Shown here piece after piece: positions 43,742-52,271 of a stretch of 64,000 nt of DNA. The DNA comes from an uncultured Cohaesibacter sp. (GTDB lineage: Bacteria; Pseudomonadota; Alphaproteobacteria; Rhizobiales; Cohaesibacteraceae), in NCBI RefSeq assembly GCF_963678225.1, contig NZ_OY782764.1:1741001-1805000 (forward strand), in the 5' to 3' direction. Position 1 is the first letter of the stretch; every line of letters begins with the position of its first letter. A program made the translations under genes and the position numbers. The notes beneath the pieces were generated by a model that searched no databases, was not told the origin of the DNA, and saw only the letters and a program-made list of their open reading frames with translations.

Positions 43742-43850
43742 TGCATTCACCTGTCGCGGGTGCGCTCTAGGCGCGGCCTGCCTGCTAAAATATGGTTTCA
43801 AAGAGTGGGGAGATCTCAAAGGCAGCAGTCACGCCACCCATTGCAAACAA

Positions 43851-43882
43851 GAGGCCGCAAAGTCACTGCGGCCTCTCTTTTT
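43851..43882. terminator. Bidirectional terminator after the gene at 43900
   Basis: GAGGCCGCA (43851-43859) and TGCGGCCTC (43867-43875), 7-nt loop, followed on the plus strand by TCTTTTT; on the minus strand the stem is followed by TTGTTT, which serves the gene ending at 43900. Confidence 0.75.
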
Positions 43883-43899
43883 CCTAAGGAAGCGCGGGC

Positions 43900-44337
43900 C
43901 TAGTTCGACGCCTGTGCTTCTTCGGTCAGGATGAGAGCCCAGCCATCGCTGAATTGGGAAACGGTCACCTTATCATCCGCGCTGAGGCATGGATTGACAC
44001 TCATGCGGTGATTGTCGATGCCGGTCAGGATACTGCCGTCCGGCAGCTGGATCTCGTTGCGGCAATGGTTGATGCCATCTTCATCAGGGGCACAATCGCT
44101 GTCGCTTAGCACGGTGCCGACAACTGACTGCCCGGCTTCGGGCATGGTGCCTTTCTGCACTTGCAGCAGGTATCGGCCGCCAGCGCCATTTTCCACCCAG
44201 GAAGAAATGCCCGCGCCTGCAGGGATTTCGGGTTGTGCACTCATGGCAACCGGAGCGCTTACAAGAAAGGCGGCAATGCCAAGTCCGGCAATGGTTGAGA
44301 GCGATGCTTTACCGTTCAATTTCAACATGATGTTCAT
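43900..44337 (-). CDS. Exported protein of unknown function in the metal-responsive cassette
   Basis: 145 aa. A signal peptide ends near MSAQPE (LSTIAGLGIAAFLVSAPVAMSA). The mature part has three cysteines (SDCAPDEDG, INHCRNEI, VNPCLSADD) and a compact beta-rich look (GRYLLQVQKGTMPEAGQSVVG; KVTVSQFSDGWALILTEE). No family is recognised. It starts 17 bp after the EF-hand protein gene, so the two are surely co-transcribed. Periplasmic metal handling is a guess from context. Confidence 0.65.
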   Translation of the reverse strand: MNIMLKLNGKASLSTIAGLGIAAFLVSAPVAMSAQPEIPAGAGISSWVENGAGGRYLLQVQKGTMPEAGQSVVGTVLSDSDCAPDEDGINHCRNEIQLPDGSILTGIDNHRMSVNPCLSADDKVTVSQFSDGWALILTEEAQASN

Positions 44338-44354
44338 TCCTTCTCTTCAGTCTT

Positions 44355-44723
44355 TCAGTTGGCACCGCTGGACATGGGCATTCCATCACCATGATGGTTG
44401 GCCAATTCGGAGGCCTCGAGTTTGCCATCCTTGTTCTTGTCCATATAGGTGAACATGCGCTCATGCATGCTCTGGAACTCTGCCAGGGACAGAGATCCGT
44501 CACCGTCTGTGTCAAGCATGACGATCATCATGTCGGGATGCATCATCATGCCACCCCCCATCATGCCCTTTCCCATCATGTTGCCGCTCATCATGCCTCC
44601 CGACATCATGGCGCCTTGGGCTGGAGCTGGATCACCCGTGTGATGGGCTGGGTTGGCAAAGGCCATGCTGGTGCTGACGGTAAGAGCGACAGCAGTCGCT
44701 GAAGCGAACAGAAAATTACGCAT
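44355..44723 (-). CDS. Met-rich EF-hand periplasmic protein
   Basis: 122 aa with ribosome site CGGAG. Signal peptide (FLFASATAVALTVSTSMAFA), then a methionine/glycine-rich stretch (MMSGGMMSGNMMGKGMMGGG) of the kind that binds Cu(I), then two EF-hand loops: DTDGDGSLSLAEF and DKNKDGKLEASEL. It should bind calcium and possibly copper in the periplasm. The pairing of a Met-rich copper-type arm with EF-hands, downstream of a CueR-type promoter, points to copper sequestration or sensing. Confidence 0.75.
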   Translation of the reverse strand: MRNFLFASATAVALTVSTSMAFANPAHHTGDPAPAQGAMMSGGMMSGNMMGKGMMGGGMMMHPDMMIVMLDTDGDGSLSLAEFQSMHERMFTYMDKNKDGKLEASELANHHGDGMPMSSGAN

Positions 44724-44906
44724 GGATCATCTCCGTTAAATGCGTTGTCTTTAACTGCCGGCTGGTTTGCCGCAATTTCGGGCAGAAGACAGCAACCGGC
44801 TTCTATCGGTCGCCATAAGGAGCAACCGGTATTTTTAAGGAAGTGCCTGCACGGAGCCCTTCGCTGAACGCACCTGTGACGTTAGCAAAAGCACGGCAAG
44901 GCCTTA

Positions 44907-45245
44907 TCAAGACAAGGCAATCGGAGGAGGTGTATCAGGAGGTGTGCGCGAACCGTAAAGGCCGGAGAACGCAACCGGATATGGGAGCGAGGCCTCAAGG
45001 GGGGGCAGAACGCTGATCGCATTCTTTAAAAGCAGGAAGGAACAGACCCCATCCGAAGCGCATGACTGATGCAGCATACCTTTTCCACATCCGGGAATCT
45101 GGGCAACCACAGCACCAAGTTCAAGGGCGGCTTCACTGCAGGAAACCGGCTGCAAATGCTCAAACGCAGCTGTTTGTCCTGCTCCGGCAAAAAGCCCGAC
45201 CAGCAAGATCACAGCAGCAAGGATGCTTTGCATTTGGCGATACAT
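44907..45245 (-). CDS. Small exported cysteine-containing protein under a CueR-type promoter
   Basis: 112 aa. N-terminal hydrophobic segment (ILAAVILLVGLFAGAGQTAA), then four cysteines (PVSCSEAA, PGCGKG, QSCASDG, VCSFLLL) and a Pro-rich C-terminus (YGSRTPPDTPPPIALS). The layout is like small DUF2946-type proteins found with copper genes, but I cannot confirm the family. It is the first gene after the promoter at 45308-45338, with a leader of about 55 nt. No good Shine-Dalgarno site is seen. Confidence 0.6.
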   Translation of the reverse strand: MYRQMQSILAAVILLVGLFAGAGQTAAFEHLQPVSCSEAALELGAVVAQIPGCGKGMLHQSCASDGVCSFLLLKNAISVLPPLEASLPYPVAFSGLYGSRTPPDTPPPIALS

Positions 45246-45307
45246 ATCAAGAGGTTCGCTTCAGTTTTAAGTTCGCGGTCCGGGCAGATCCCGGTCTGTT
45301 CATTTTC

Positions 45308-45338
45308 CTTATAAAGTTTCCCCTAGGGGGAAGGTCAA
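45308..45338 (-). promoter_or_regulatory. MerR/CueR-type promoter with 19-bp spacer
   Basis: On the minus strand TTGACC (-35, 45338-45333), exactly 19 bp, then TATAAG (-10, 45313-45308). The spacer holds the dyad TTCCCC-CTA-GGGGAA. A 19-bp spacer around such a dyad is the hallmark of MerR-family activators; the CCTTCCCC/GGGGAAAC sequence is close to CueR copper operators. No merR-family gene is in the window. Confidence 0.75.
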
Positions 45339-45384
45339 GGCAAAAAATGCCATGTGATTTCAATCGGGTCTTATATCCCAACCT

Positions 45385-45960
45385 TCAGGTGCGTGCGGCC
45401 ATGACGAGGGCGCGCGCAGCCCGACCGGCTTCCTCAATATAGGTTGGATCTTTGTGGATCAGCATGATGGAAAAGGCCCCTTCGAGTAGAAGAACAATCT
45501 GGCGTGCGGTTACTGCTGGCGAAGGCGTCTGTGCTTCTGCAAGTTGGCCGGCCAGCCAGTCTTCAAACTTTCTCTTGTGGGCCGCCCCAACCTTCATAGC
45601 CGGATGGCCGGGAAGATTTGCCAACTCGGCTGCCGTGCGCAGGAAACCGCATCCCTTCCATTTCGGATGCCGGGCTGATTGGGCAAGTTGGAGAAAAATC
45701 GCCTCCACCTTGTCTCCTGCTTCTCCGCTTGCTGCCTTGTACCAAGCCTCATAATGCGCCAGATTGGGCTGATCGCGAGACGTGAGATAGGCCGTGATCA
45801 GGTCATCCTTGCTCTTGAAATGGTAGTAGAGTGTTTTCTTGGTGATGCCAGCCTTTTCCGCGACCGCATCAACGCTGACTGCTCGAATGCCTTCCTGATA
45901 GAAGAGACGGTTTGCAGCATCGATTATGCGTTCACGGGCAGGTTTTGCTGGGGATGGCAT
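45385..45960 (-). CDS. TetR-family transcriptional regulator
   Basis: I place the start at the ATG at 45960 (MPSPAKPARERIIDAANRLF, 191 aa), which begins directly at the canonical DNA-binding domain; the open frame reaches 46440 but that part is antisense to the enoyl-CoA hydratase. Recognition helix region: VDAVAEKAGITKKTLYYHFK. The C-terminal ligand domain is typical in length (GFLRTAAELANLPGHPA). It is divergent from the hydratase at 46066 and probably represses it through the dyad at 45997. Confidence 0.85.
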   Translation of the reverse strand: MPSPAKPARERIIDAANRLFYQEGIRAVSVDAVAEKAGITKKTLYYHFKSKDDLITAYLTSRDQPNLAHYEAWYKAASGEAGDKVEAIFLQLAQSARHPKWKGCGFLRTAAELANLPGHPAMKVGAAHKRKFEDWLAGQLAEAQTPSPAVTARQIVLLLEGAFSIMLIHKDPTYIEEAGRAARALVMAART

Positions 45961-45996
45961 CCGGTCGATCTCTTTCGCTGGAAATACGTATGTATA

Positions 45997-46008
45997 CTGA
46001 CTAGTGAG
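45997..46008. promoter_or_regulatory. Candidate TetR operator
   Basis: CTGACTAGTGAG is a near-palindrome (10 of 12 positions) in the 105-bp divergent TetR/enoyl-CoA hydratase spacer, and it overlaps a TATACT -10-like element (45993-45998). Confidence 0.45.
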
Positions 46009-46065
46009 TTTGCCTGAAGAGTGTCGTCCGCTAGCCTGTCTGTCAACACCGAGAGGAGAGACATC

Positions 46066-46863
46066 ATGCAAGCTGAAACCACCATACTCTTTGAGCAAAG
46101 AGAATCCATTGCCCTGCTTACGCTCAATCGCCCTGAAAAACTGAACGCCCTTAATTATGCGACAAACGATCGTCTGATGGTTCTTCTGGATCAAATCGAA
46201 GCGGACAGCACTATCGGTGCGGTTATCCTGACCGGAGCTGGCGAGCGGGCCTTTTCTGCCGGAGGGGATATCCATGAATTCACCAAGAGCATACGGTCCG
46301 GTGTCGAGGAAGCGGTGCGCGATTTCTGCCGCCGTGGGCAGGCCATGACGAGCCGTCTCGAGGCTTTTCCAAAGCCTGTGATCGTGGCGGTCAATGGCAT
46401 TGCCTTTGGCGGAGGTTGCGAAATCACGGAAGCGGCTCATCTTGCAGTCGCTTCCGAGCAGGCGCTTTTTGCCAAGCCGGAAATTAGTATTGGCATTCCT
46501 CCCACTTTCGGGGGCACGCAGCGCTTGCCTCGCCTAGCCGGACGCAAACGGGCGCTTGAACTGTTGCTCACTGGCGATCCCTTCAGCCCCGATCAGGCCT
46601 TGGCGTTGGGGCTCGTGAACAAGGTTGTTCCGCATGAAGCGCTTCTCCCCACCGCGTTTGATCTGGCAAACCGGATCTTGCATCATTCCCCGCTTGCCGC
46701 ATCACGCATCATTGCAGCGGTTACCAGAGGGCTAAACACAGCGATTGACGAGGGGCTGTTGATCGAACGGGAGCAATTTGCGCGTATGTGCACCACAAAG
46801 GATGTGCTGGAAGGACTGGATGCGTGGATCGAGCGACGCACCCCACACTATGCAGGAGAATAG
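46066..46863 (+). CDS. Enoyl-CoA hydratase/isomerase family protein
   Basis: Start at the ATG at 46066 (MQAETTILFEQRES, 265 aa) with GAGAGGAGAGA upstream. Crotonase fold: LLTLNRPEKLNALNYAT, oxyanion segments GAGERAFSAGGDI and GIAFGGGCEITEAAHLAVA, and catalytic-region PEISIGIPPTFGGTQRLPRL. One glutamate of the usual pair is in PEISIGIPP. It hydrates an unsaturated acyl-CoA, probably in fatty or aromatic acid breakdown; the specific substrate is not evident. A TetR regulator is divergent. Confidence 0.85.
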   Translation: MQAETTILFEQRESIALLTLNRPEKLNALNYATNDRLMVLLDQIEADSTIGAVILTGAGERAFSAGGDIHEFTKSIRSGVEEAVRDFCRRGQAMTSRLEAFPKPVIVAVNGIAFGGGCEITEAAHLAVASEQALFAKPEISIGIPPTFGGTQRLPRLAGRKRALELLLTGDPFSPDQALALGLVNKVVPHEALLPTAFDLANRILHHSPLAASRIIAAVTRGLNTAIDEGLLIEREQFARMCTTKDVLEGLDAWIERRTPHYAGE

Positions 46864-46948
46864 GGAGCTGGAGATTTGATTGAAGCCCACTGGCGTTGTG
46901 AGTTCATTCCAGTATTGCAACCACAGGGAAAAGGAGAGCAAGGGAGGA

Positions 46949-47668
46949 CTAGAGCTGAAGCGCATCCTTCAGAGATAGGGAAGATTGTGGACGCAGGTCA
47001 AGGTCTGCTTCGATATGGTTGATATGGTGCAGCATCATCTTGGTCGCCTGATCGAGATTGCCAGCTTCCAGTGCTTCCAGAATGCCGAAATGATCATCGC
47101 TGCCACAGCTGGACGTGCCGGTCTTGCCATAAAGCGCGATAACGAGCGAGGAGCGTCCGATCAGCTCTTCCATGAATTTCTTGAGAATGGCATTGCCCGC
47201 CACCTCGGCAAGCATCAGATGGAAATCGCCCGATACCTTGATTTCCTCGCGTCGGGCCTTGGCACCGTGATCTTCCTTGAGGAGCGCCTCTTTCTTCAAC
47301 TGTTCGCGAAAGGCAGCAAAGTCCTCCGCAGACATATTCTCGGCGGCCGATTGCAGAATGCCGGTCTCGATCAGACGGCGCGACGTGAAGATCTGGCGTG
47401 CTTCCTCCGGGGAAGGGTTGGACACGAAGGCACCCTTGTTCCGCTCGCTGGTTACAAGCCCCTCGAATGCGAGCATCTGAAGGGCAGAGCGGGCGATCGT
47501 GCGGCTCACGCTGTAAAGGGATCCAACTTCCGCTTCGGAAAGCTTGGCTCCGGGAGAAAGCCGTCTGTCGACGATGGCATCGCGCAACGTGTCCCGAATG
47601 GCTTTGGCGCGATCCTCATGGCTGGCATCGATGTCTGTCTGTTTGGGCGTCTTCATGATCTCGTTCAA
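46949..47668 (-). CDS. GntR-family (FCD) transcriptional regulator
   Basis: 239 aa. Winged-helix domain: AIRDTLRDAIVDRRLSPGAK, then VGSLYSVSRTIARSALQMLA with the recognition helix, and SERNKGAFVSNPS. The FCD domain has metal-ligand positions in SGDFHLMLAEVAGN, DDHFGILEAL and MLHHINHIE. It is divergent from the polyamine-type ABC operon, and a perfect TTGTATACAA-type dyad lies between them (47768). Ligand unknown, probably the transported solute. Confidence 0.85.
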   Translation of the reverse strand: MNEIMKTPKQTDIDASHEDRAKAIRDTLRDAIVDRRLSPGAKLSEAEVGSLYSVSRTIARSALQMLAFEGLVTSERNKGAFVSNPSPEEARQIFTSRRLIETGILQSAAENMSAEDFAAFREQLKKEALLKEDHGAKARREEIKVSGDFHLMLAEVAGNAILKKFMEELIGRSSLVIALYGKTGTSSCGSDDHFGILEALEAGNLDQATKMMLHHINHIEADLDLRPQSSLSLKDALQL

Positions 47669-47984
47669 TTCCGGAAAGTCTGCAGGTGCCAGTGAAGGCG
47701 TGGCCGTGGCGGGTTATTTGGCCTGACATGGCGATACCATCTCTTTACCAAATAGCCAACCAATAACATTGTATACAATAACACATTTGATAGAATACAA
47801 TAGCTTGTTATTTGTGCATTCAAATGAGTAATATTTATGCATGCGTTATATGCATAGGCAGTCAGAAAATCAGGCAAAAAATCGACCATGAGGAAAAAGC
47901 CTTATGATTCCGACTTGTTAGCCAGAAATGGCAGTTTGGCACGGCATTTGCTCTTCCTTGTTGTGTGCTTAACGAGGAGTGACC
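47669..47984. promoter_or_regulatory. Divergent control region of the GntR regulator and ABC operon
   Basis: About 316 bp, AT-rich in the middle, no gene. It contains the perfect 12-bp palindrome ATTGTATACAAT at 47768-47779, matching FCD-GntR operators, and a partial second copy (TAGAATACAATA) about 13 bp further on. Confidence 0.55.
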
Positions 47985-49079
47985 ATGACAAGTGCTGCTG
48001 AAATCGAACTGGCGTCTGTGACAAAATACTATGGCACGACCGCTGCAGTGGACCGGATCAGTCTCAAGATTGCGGCGGGATCCTATTCTTGTCTGCTGGG
48101 CCCCTCCGGCTGTGGCAAGTCGACCACCTTGCGCATGATCGCCGGGCATGAAGCCATCAGCGACGGCGACGTGGTGTTCGCCAACAAGGTCGTGAACGAC
48201 CTGCCTCCGGCAAAGCGCGGCACGGCGATGATGTTCCAGTCCTACGCGCTGTTTCCCCATCTCGACCTCGTTGACAATGTCGCCTTCAGCCTCAAGATGA
48301 AGGGCGTTGAGAAGGAAAAACGCCGGGCCGAAGCCCGCGAGATGCTCGAACGCATGCAGCTGGAAGCCTATGCAGATCGCAGACCGGCTCAGCTATCCGG
48401 TGGTCAGCAGCAGCGCGTCGCGCTTGCCCGTGCCCTGATAACGAAGCCTCAGGCCCTGTTGCTCGATGAGCCCCTTTCCGCGCTTGACCCCTTCCTCAAG
48501 ATCCAGATGCGCGCCGAGTTGAAAAGCCTGCAGGCCTCCCTTGGCATGACCTTCGTCCATGTGACCCATTCCCAGGAAGAGGCAATGGCGCTGGCAGACC
48601 TGATTGTGGTGATGAATGACGGGCGCATCGAACAGGCGGCCTCACCACGCGAGATTTTTGAAAAACCGGCCACGCCCTTCGTGGCGCGCTTCATGGGCAA
48701 TCACAACGTGATCACCGGTCGCCTCATCAACCGTGATGGCGACCGCATCACCATCGAGACCGCAGGCGGGAGCCATTTCATCGGGCTCGGCGCGCAGGAT
48801 AAATCCCATGAAACTGCATCCATCGCCATCCGGACCGACCATGTTCGATTGGCGGATGAAGAAACACCCGGCTTCGGATTTTCCGGCTTTGTGACCAATG
48901 TCGAAGACCTTGGCGCAATGGTCAAGCTTTCGGTGCAAGGCGCCGGAATCGAGACCTTCACCATCGTCCTCAGGGACGCAGACTATTTCGCAAAACCGGT
49001 CAAGACCGGCGATGCGGTACATCTTTCGTGGGCGGAAACAGAGACTGTCGTCCTCGGCGAAGTCAAAGCATCTAAATAA
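47985..49079 (+). CDS. ABC transporter ATP-binding protein, polyamine/PotA type
   Basis: Start at the ATG at 47985 (MTSAAEIELASVTKYYG, 364 aa), 5 nt after AGGAG; a GTG two codons earlier is also in frame. Walker A GPSGCGKST, Q-loop FQSYALFPH, signature LSGGQQQRVALARAL, Walker B LLLDEPLSALD, H-loop VTHSQEEA, and a C-terminal TOBE-like domain (VRLADEETPGF onward). It powers the importer encoded by the next three genes. Confidence 0.92.
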   Translation: MTSAAEIELASVTKYYGTTAAVDRISLKIAAGSYSCLLGPSGCGKSTTLRMIAGHEAISDGDVVFANKVVNDLPPAKRGTAMMFQSYALFPHLDLVDNVAFSLKMKGVEKEKRRAEAREMLERMQLEAYADRRPAQLSGGQQQRVALARALITKPQALLLDEPLSALDPFLKIQMRAELKSLQASLGMTFVHVTHSQEEAMALADLIVVMNDGRIEQAASPREIFEKPATPFVARFMGNHNVITGRLINRDGDRITIETAGGSHFIGLGAQDKSHETASIAIRTDHVRLADEETPGFGFSGFVTNVEDLGAMVKLSVQGAGIETFTIVLRDADYFAKPVKTGDAVHLSWAETETVVLGEVKASK

Positions 49080-49135
49080 TCACCAAAGCAATCACGAAAA
49101 CAATCACCTCACAGGGATCTATACGGGAGAACATC

Positions 49136-50425
49136 ATGTCTGAGAAAAGCAAAAAGCCATCCGGCATCAGCCGCCGAAGCCTGCTTAAAACCGGAGCGGC
49201 AGCTGCGGGTGCAGCCATTGGTTCGGGCGCCATCACCGGCTTCCCAACCATCTGGGCGCAAAATCCGATCACCCTACGCCAGATCGGCACCGGCGTGTCC
49301 AACATCAACGCCATCGCCCAGAAATGTAAGGAAGATCTCGGCATTACTCTGGAAATGACGGCTCTGGATTCCGATTCGGCCGCACAGCGAGCCGTCACAC
49401 AGCCCAATTCCTATGATATCGCTGATATCGAATACTGGATCTTGAAGAAAGTCTTCCCGGCGGGTGTGATCCAGCCGATGGATACCAACAAGCTCACCTA
49501 TTACGATCAGATCGTACCGCTTTTCAAAACCGGTAAATTGACCCCGGATAGCGAAATTGCACAGGGCACCGCTCCTCACACGGTCGGCTTCGTGGAAGGC
49601 CCCGATTCCAAGACCTTCGCTTCCAGCGAAACCGAATGGTTCACGATGGTTCCCACCATCTATAACGCCGATACGCTGGGCATTCGCCCGGATCTGGTCG
49701 GTCGCGACATCACCACCTGGGCCGATATTCTCGATCCGGCCTTCAAGGGCAAGACCTCCATTCTGAACATTCCATCCATCGGCATCATGGATGCTGCCAT
49801 GATCATGGAAGCAGCTGGCGAGATTACCTATACCGACAAGGGCAACATGACCAAGGAAGAAATCGACAAGACCATCGATTTCATGATCAAGGTGAAGCAG
49901 GACGGTCAGTTCCGCGCCTTCTGGAAGTCCTTCGATGAATCCGTCAACCTGATGGCGTCCGGCGAAGTGGTCATCCAGTCCATGTGGTCACCGGCGGTTG
50001 CCGCTGTTCGGTCCAAGGGCATTCCTTGTGTCTATCAACCACTCAAGGAAGGGTACCGCTCATGGGGTGGCGGTCTGGGACTTGCAGCGCACTTGTCCGG
50101 TGCCGAGCTTGATGCTGCCTATGAATATATCAACTGGTACACATCCGGCTGGGTCGGCGGCTATCTCAACCGTCAGGGCTATTATTCCGCCTGCATGGAA
50201 ACGGCCAAGAAATTCATGTCTGATGACGAATGGGGTTACTGGATTGAAGGCAAGCCAGCCCAGAATGACATCCTCTCGCCAGAGGGCAAGATCATGGAAA
50301 AAGCCGGTGCCGTGCGCGATGGCGGTTCATTCGAAGAACGCATGGGCAGTGTTGCCTGCTGGAACTCCGTGATGGACGAAGATCGCTACATGGTTCGCCG
50401 CTGGAACGAGTTCATCGCCTCCTGA
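49136..50425 (+). CDS. ABC transporter substrate-binding protein, Tat-exported
   Basis: 429 aa. The N-terminus SRRSLLKTGAAAAGAAIGSG is a twin-arginine signal, followed by a family 1/PotD-like binding protein (ITLRQIGTGVSNINAIAQKC; EYINWYTSGWVGGYLNRQGYY). Export by Tat suggests cytoplasmic folding. Polyamine-type proteins of this group bind putrescine, spermidine or other cationic solutes, but the ligand is not certain. It lies between the ATPase and the two permease genes. Confidence 0.85.
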   Translation: MSEKSKKPSGISRRSLLKTGAAAAGAAIGSGAITGFPTIWAQNPITLRQIGTGVSNINAIAQKCKEDLGITLEMTALDSDSAAQRAVTQPNSYDIADIEYWILKKVFPAGVIQPMDTNKLTYYDQIVPLFKTGKLTPDSEIAQGTAPHTVGFVEGPDSKTFASSETEWFTMVPTIYNADTLGIRPDLVGRDITTWADILDPAFKGKTSILNIPSIGIMDAAMIMEAAGEITYTDKGNMTKEEIDKTIDFMIKVKQDGQFRAFWKSFDESVNLMASGEVVIQSMWSPAVAAVRSKGIPCVYQPLKEGYRSWGGGLGLAAHLSGAELDAAYEYINWYTSGWVGGYLNRQGYYSACMETAKKFMSDDEWGYWIEGKPAQNDILSPEGKIMEKAGAVRDGGSFEERMGSVACWNSVMDEDRYMVRRWNEFIAS

Positions 50426-50538
50426 TAAGCGGAATTGCTGGCCGAAAATCCCTCAACGGCCCAATAGGCCTCTTCCCGGTTTCGCACTGGGGGGAGGTTG
50501 AATAGATATCTTGAAGCAGCAACAGGAAGCAGGCACAG

Positions 50539-51441
50539 ATGAGTGACGCTGAAGCCAACGCACCAAAAGCCATTTCTCCGGTTCGATCATTTTCGATCGC
50601 ATCACTGTCTGCCTATCTGCAGGCGCTTCCCCTGGCGCTCATTCTGGGCGCTTTTCTCCTGTTACCGATCACCATGATCGCGGTGGTGAGCTTCTGGGAT
50701 TATGACTTTGCCCGTATGTATCCCGATTTTGTCACCTTCAACTATGGCGAAACGCTTGGCTCCTGGGTGACTTGGAAGACGTATCTCAACACTCTCAGAT
50801 ATGCTGCGATGGTCTGGGGTATCACTCTGGTGATAGGCTTCTGGGTGGCCTATTTTCTGGCCTTCCATGTAAAGACAGCCACGATACAGACCGTTTTGTT
50901 TCTGATCTGCACGGTGCCATTTCTCACGTCCAACATCATACGCATGATTTCATGGATACCGGTTCTGGGGCGCAATGGGCTGATCAACACGGCACTCGTT
51001 GATCTTGGCCTCATTCCGGCTCCCATCGAGTGGCTGCTTTATTCCGATTTCGCGGTCGTTCTGGCGATGGTCCACCTCTATAGCCTGTTCATGGTGGTCC
51101 CGATCTTCAATACCATGATGCGCATTGATCGCTCTTTGGTGGAAGCGGCACGAGACGCGGGCGCGTCTGGCTGGCAGATCATGACCAATGTCATCATTCC
51201 GCTGGCAAAACCCGGCATGGCCATCGGCACGATTTTCGTCGTCACCCTCGTCATGGCTGATTTTATCACGGTGCAGGTGATGTCCGGTGGCCAGAGCGCC
51301 TCGGTGGCCTTGATGATGAAAAACGAGATGTCCCTGCTGCAATATCCTGCTGCCGCCGCCAATGCCGTCATTCTCTTGACGCTGGTGCTGATCATGGTCG
51401 CAGGCATCCTGCGCGTCGTCGACATTCGCAAGGAGCTCTGA
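50539..51441 (+). CDS. ABC transporter permease, PotB type
   Basis: 300 aa with six membrane helices. The EAA loop reads VEAARDAGASGWQIMTNVIIPLAKPGMAIG, given here as EAARDAGASGWQ with the conserved G. The N-terminal ~25 residues are cytoplasmic. Its TGA is 2 bp before the next ATG region (51443), so it is coupled to the second permease. Together they form the membrane channel of the importer. Confidence 0.9.
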   Translation: MSDAEANAPKAISPVRSFSIASLSAYLQALPLALILGAFLLLPITMIAVVSFWDYDFARMYPDFVTFNYGETLGSWVTWKTYLNTLRYAAMVWGITLVIGFWVAYFLAFHVKTATIQTVLFLICTVPFLTSNIIRMISWIPVLGRNGLINTALVDLGLIPAPIEWLLYSDFAVVLAMVHLYSLFMVVPIFNTMMRIDRSLVEAARDAGASGWQIMTNVIIPLAKPGMAIGTIFVVTLVMADFITVQVMSGGQSASVALMMKNEMSLLQYPAAAANAVILLTLVLIMVAGILRVVDIRKEL

Positions 51442-51442
51442 G

Positions 51443-52261
51443 ATGGTTAGCGAAAAACGCGGTCGTGAATTCTATATCCTTCTAGCATTCTTCTGCCTGT
51501 TCGTCTTGTTCCTCTATGGTCCACTGTCGGCAGTTTTCATCCTGTCATTTCAGGGGCCGAATGGCGGGCTGACCTTTCCTCTGAACGGTGTGTCGCTGCA
51601 CTGGTTCTTCAACCTGTTCGAAACGCAGGCCGTGGGGGATTTCGGTGGCTCCTTTGCGCGTTCCTTTACGCTCGGGCTGATGGTGATGGCGGTCACCGTT
51701 GTTGTTTCCCTGTTGGCAGGCCTTGCCTTCCGGCGCAAGTTTCGCGGTGCAACGGCGCTATTCTATCTGGCGATTGCCAGTCTGGTTGTCCCTTCCATCA
51801 TCATTTCGCTTGGCATCGGGGTGTTGTTCCAGCAGTTCGGTTTCCAGCCAGCCTGGTATAGCTCGGGGTTTGGTGCGCATCTTACATGGACGCTGCCCTT
51901 CGGTGTGTTGATCATGTTTGCCGTTTTCAATCGCTTCTCTCCCGAATATGAAGAAGCGGCCCGGGATCTTGGTGCCACTCCGTGGCAAAGCTTCGTCCAT
52001 GTGCTGCTGCCGATGATCGCGCCCAGCCTGATCGGCGTTGGCCTGTTCGGCTTTACGCTCTCCTATGACGAATTCGCCCGCACCCTGATGACATCGGGTA
52101 CCTACAACACGCTTCCTCTGGAAATCTTCGGTATGACCACAAACGTGACCACGCCTGTGCTTTATGCCCTTGGAACTGTGACAACCCTATTCTCACTGCT
52201 GATCATCGCCTCGACGCTCGGCTTCATTTTCTACATGAACCGTCGCTCTAGACGGAAATGA
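51443..52261 (+). CDS. ABC transporter permease, PotC type
   Basis: 272 aa, six membrane helices, EAA loop EEAARDLGATPWQSFVHVLL. The C-terminus is strongly basic (FYMNRRSRRK). It starts 1 bp after the stop of the PotB-type gene and ends 10 bp before the racemase gene, so all three belong to one transcript. Confidence 0.9.
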   Translation: MVSEKRGREFYILLAFFCLFVLFLYGPLSAVFILSFQGPNGGLTFPLNGVSLHWFFNLFETQAVGDFGGSFARSFTLGLMVMAVTVVVSLLAGLAFRRKFRGATALFYLAIASLVVPSIIISLGIGVLFQQFGFQPAWYSSGFGAHLTWTLPFGVLIMFAVFNRFSPEYEEAARDLGATPWQSFVHVLLPMIAPSLIGVGLFGFTLSYDEFARTLMTSGTYNTLPLEIFGMTTNVTTPVLYALGTVTTLFSLLIIASTLGFIFYMNRRSRRK

Positions 52262-52271
52262 TGGAGGCCAT

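Noticed and set aside
45961-46440. N-terminal extension of the TetR regulator
   Set aside because: It is antisense to the enoyl-CoA hydratase, and the TetR domain begins at the ATG at 45960.
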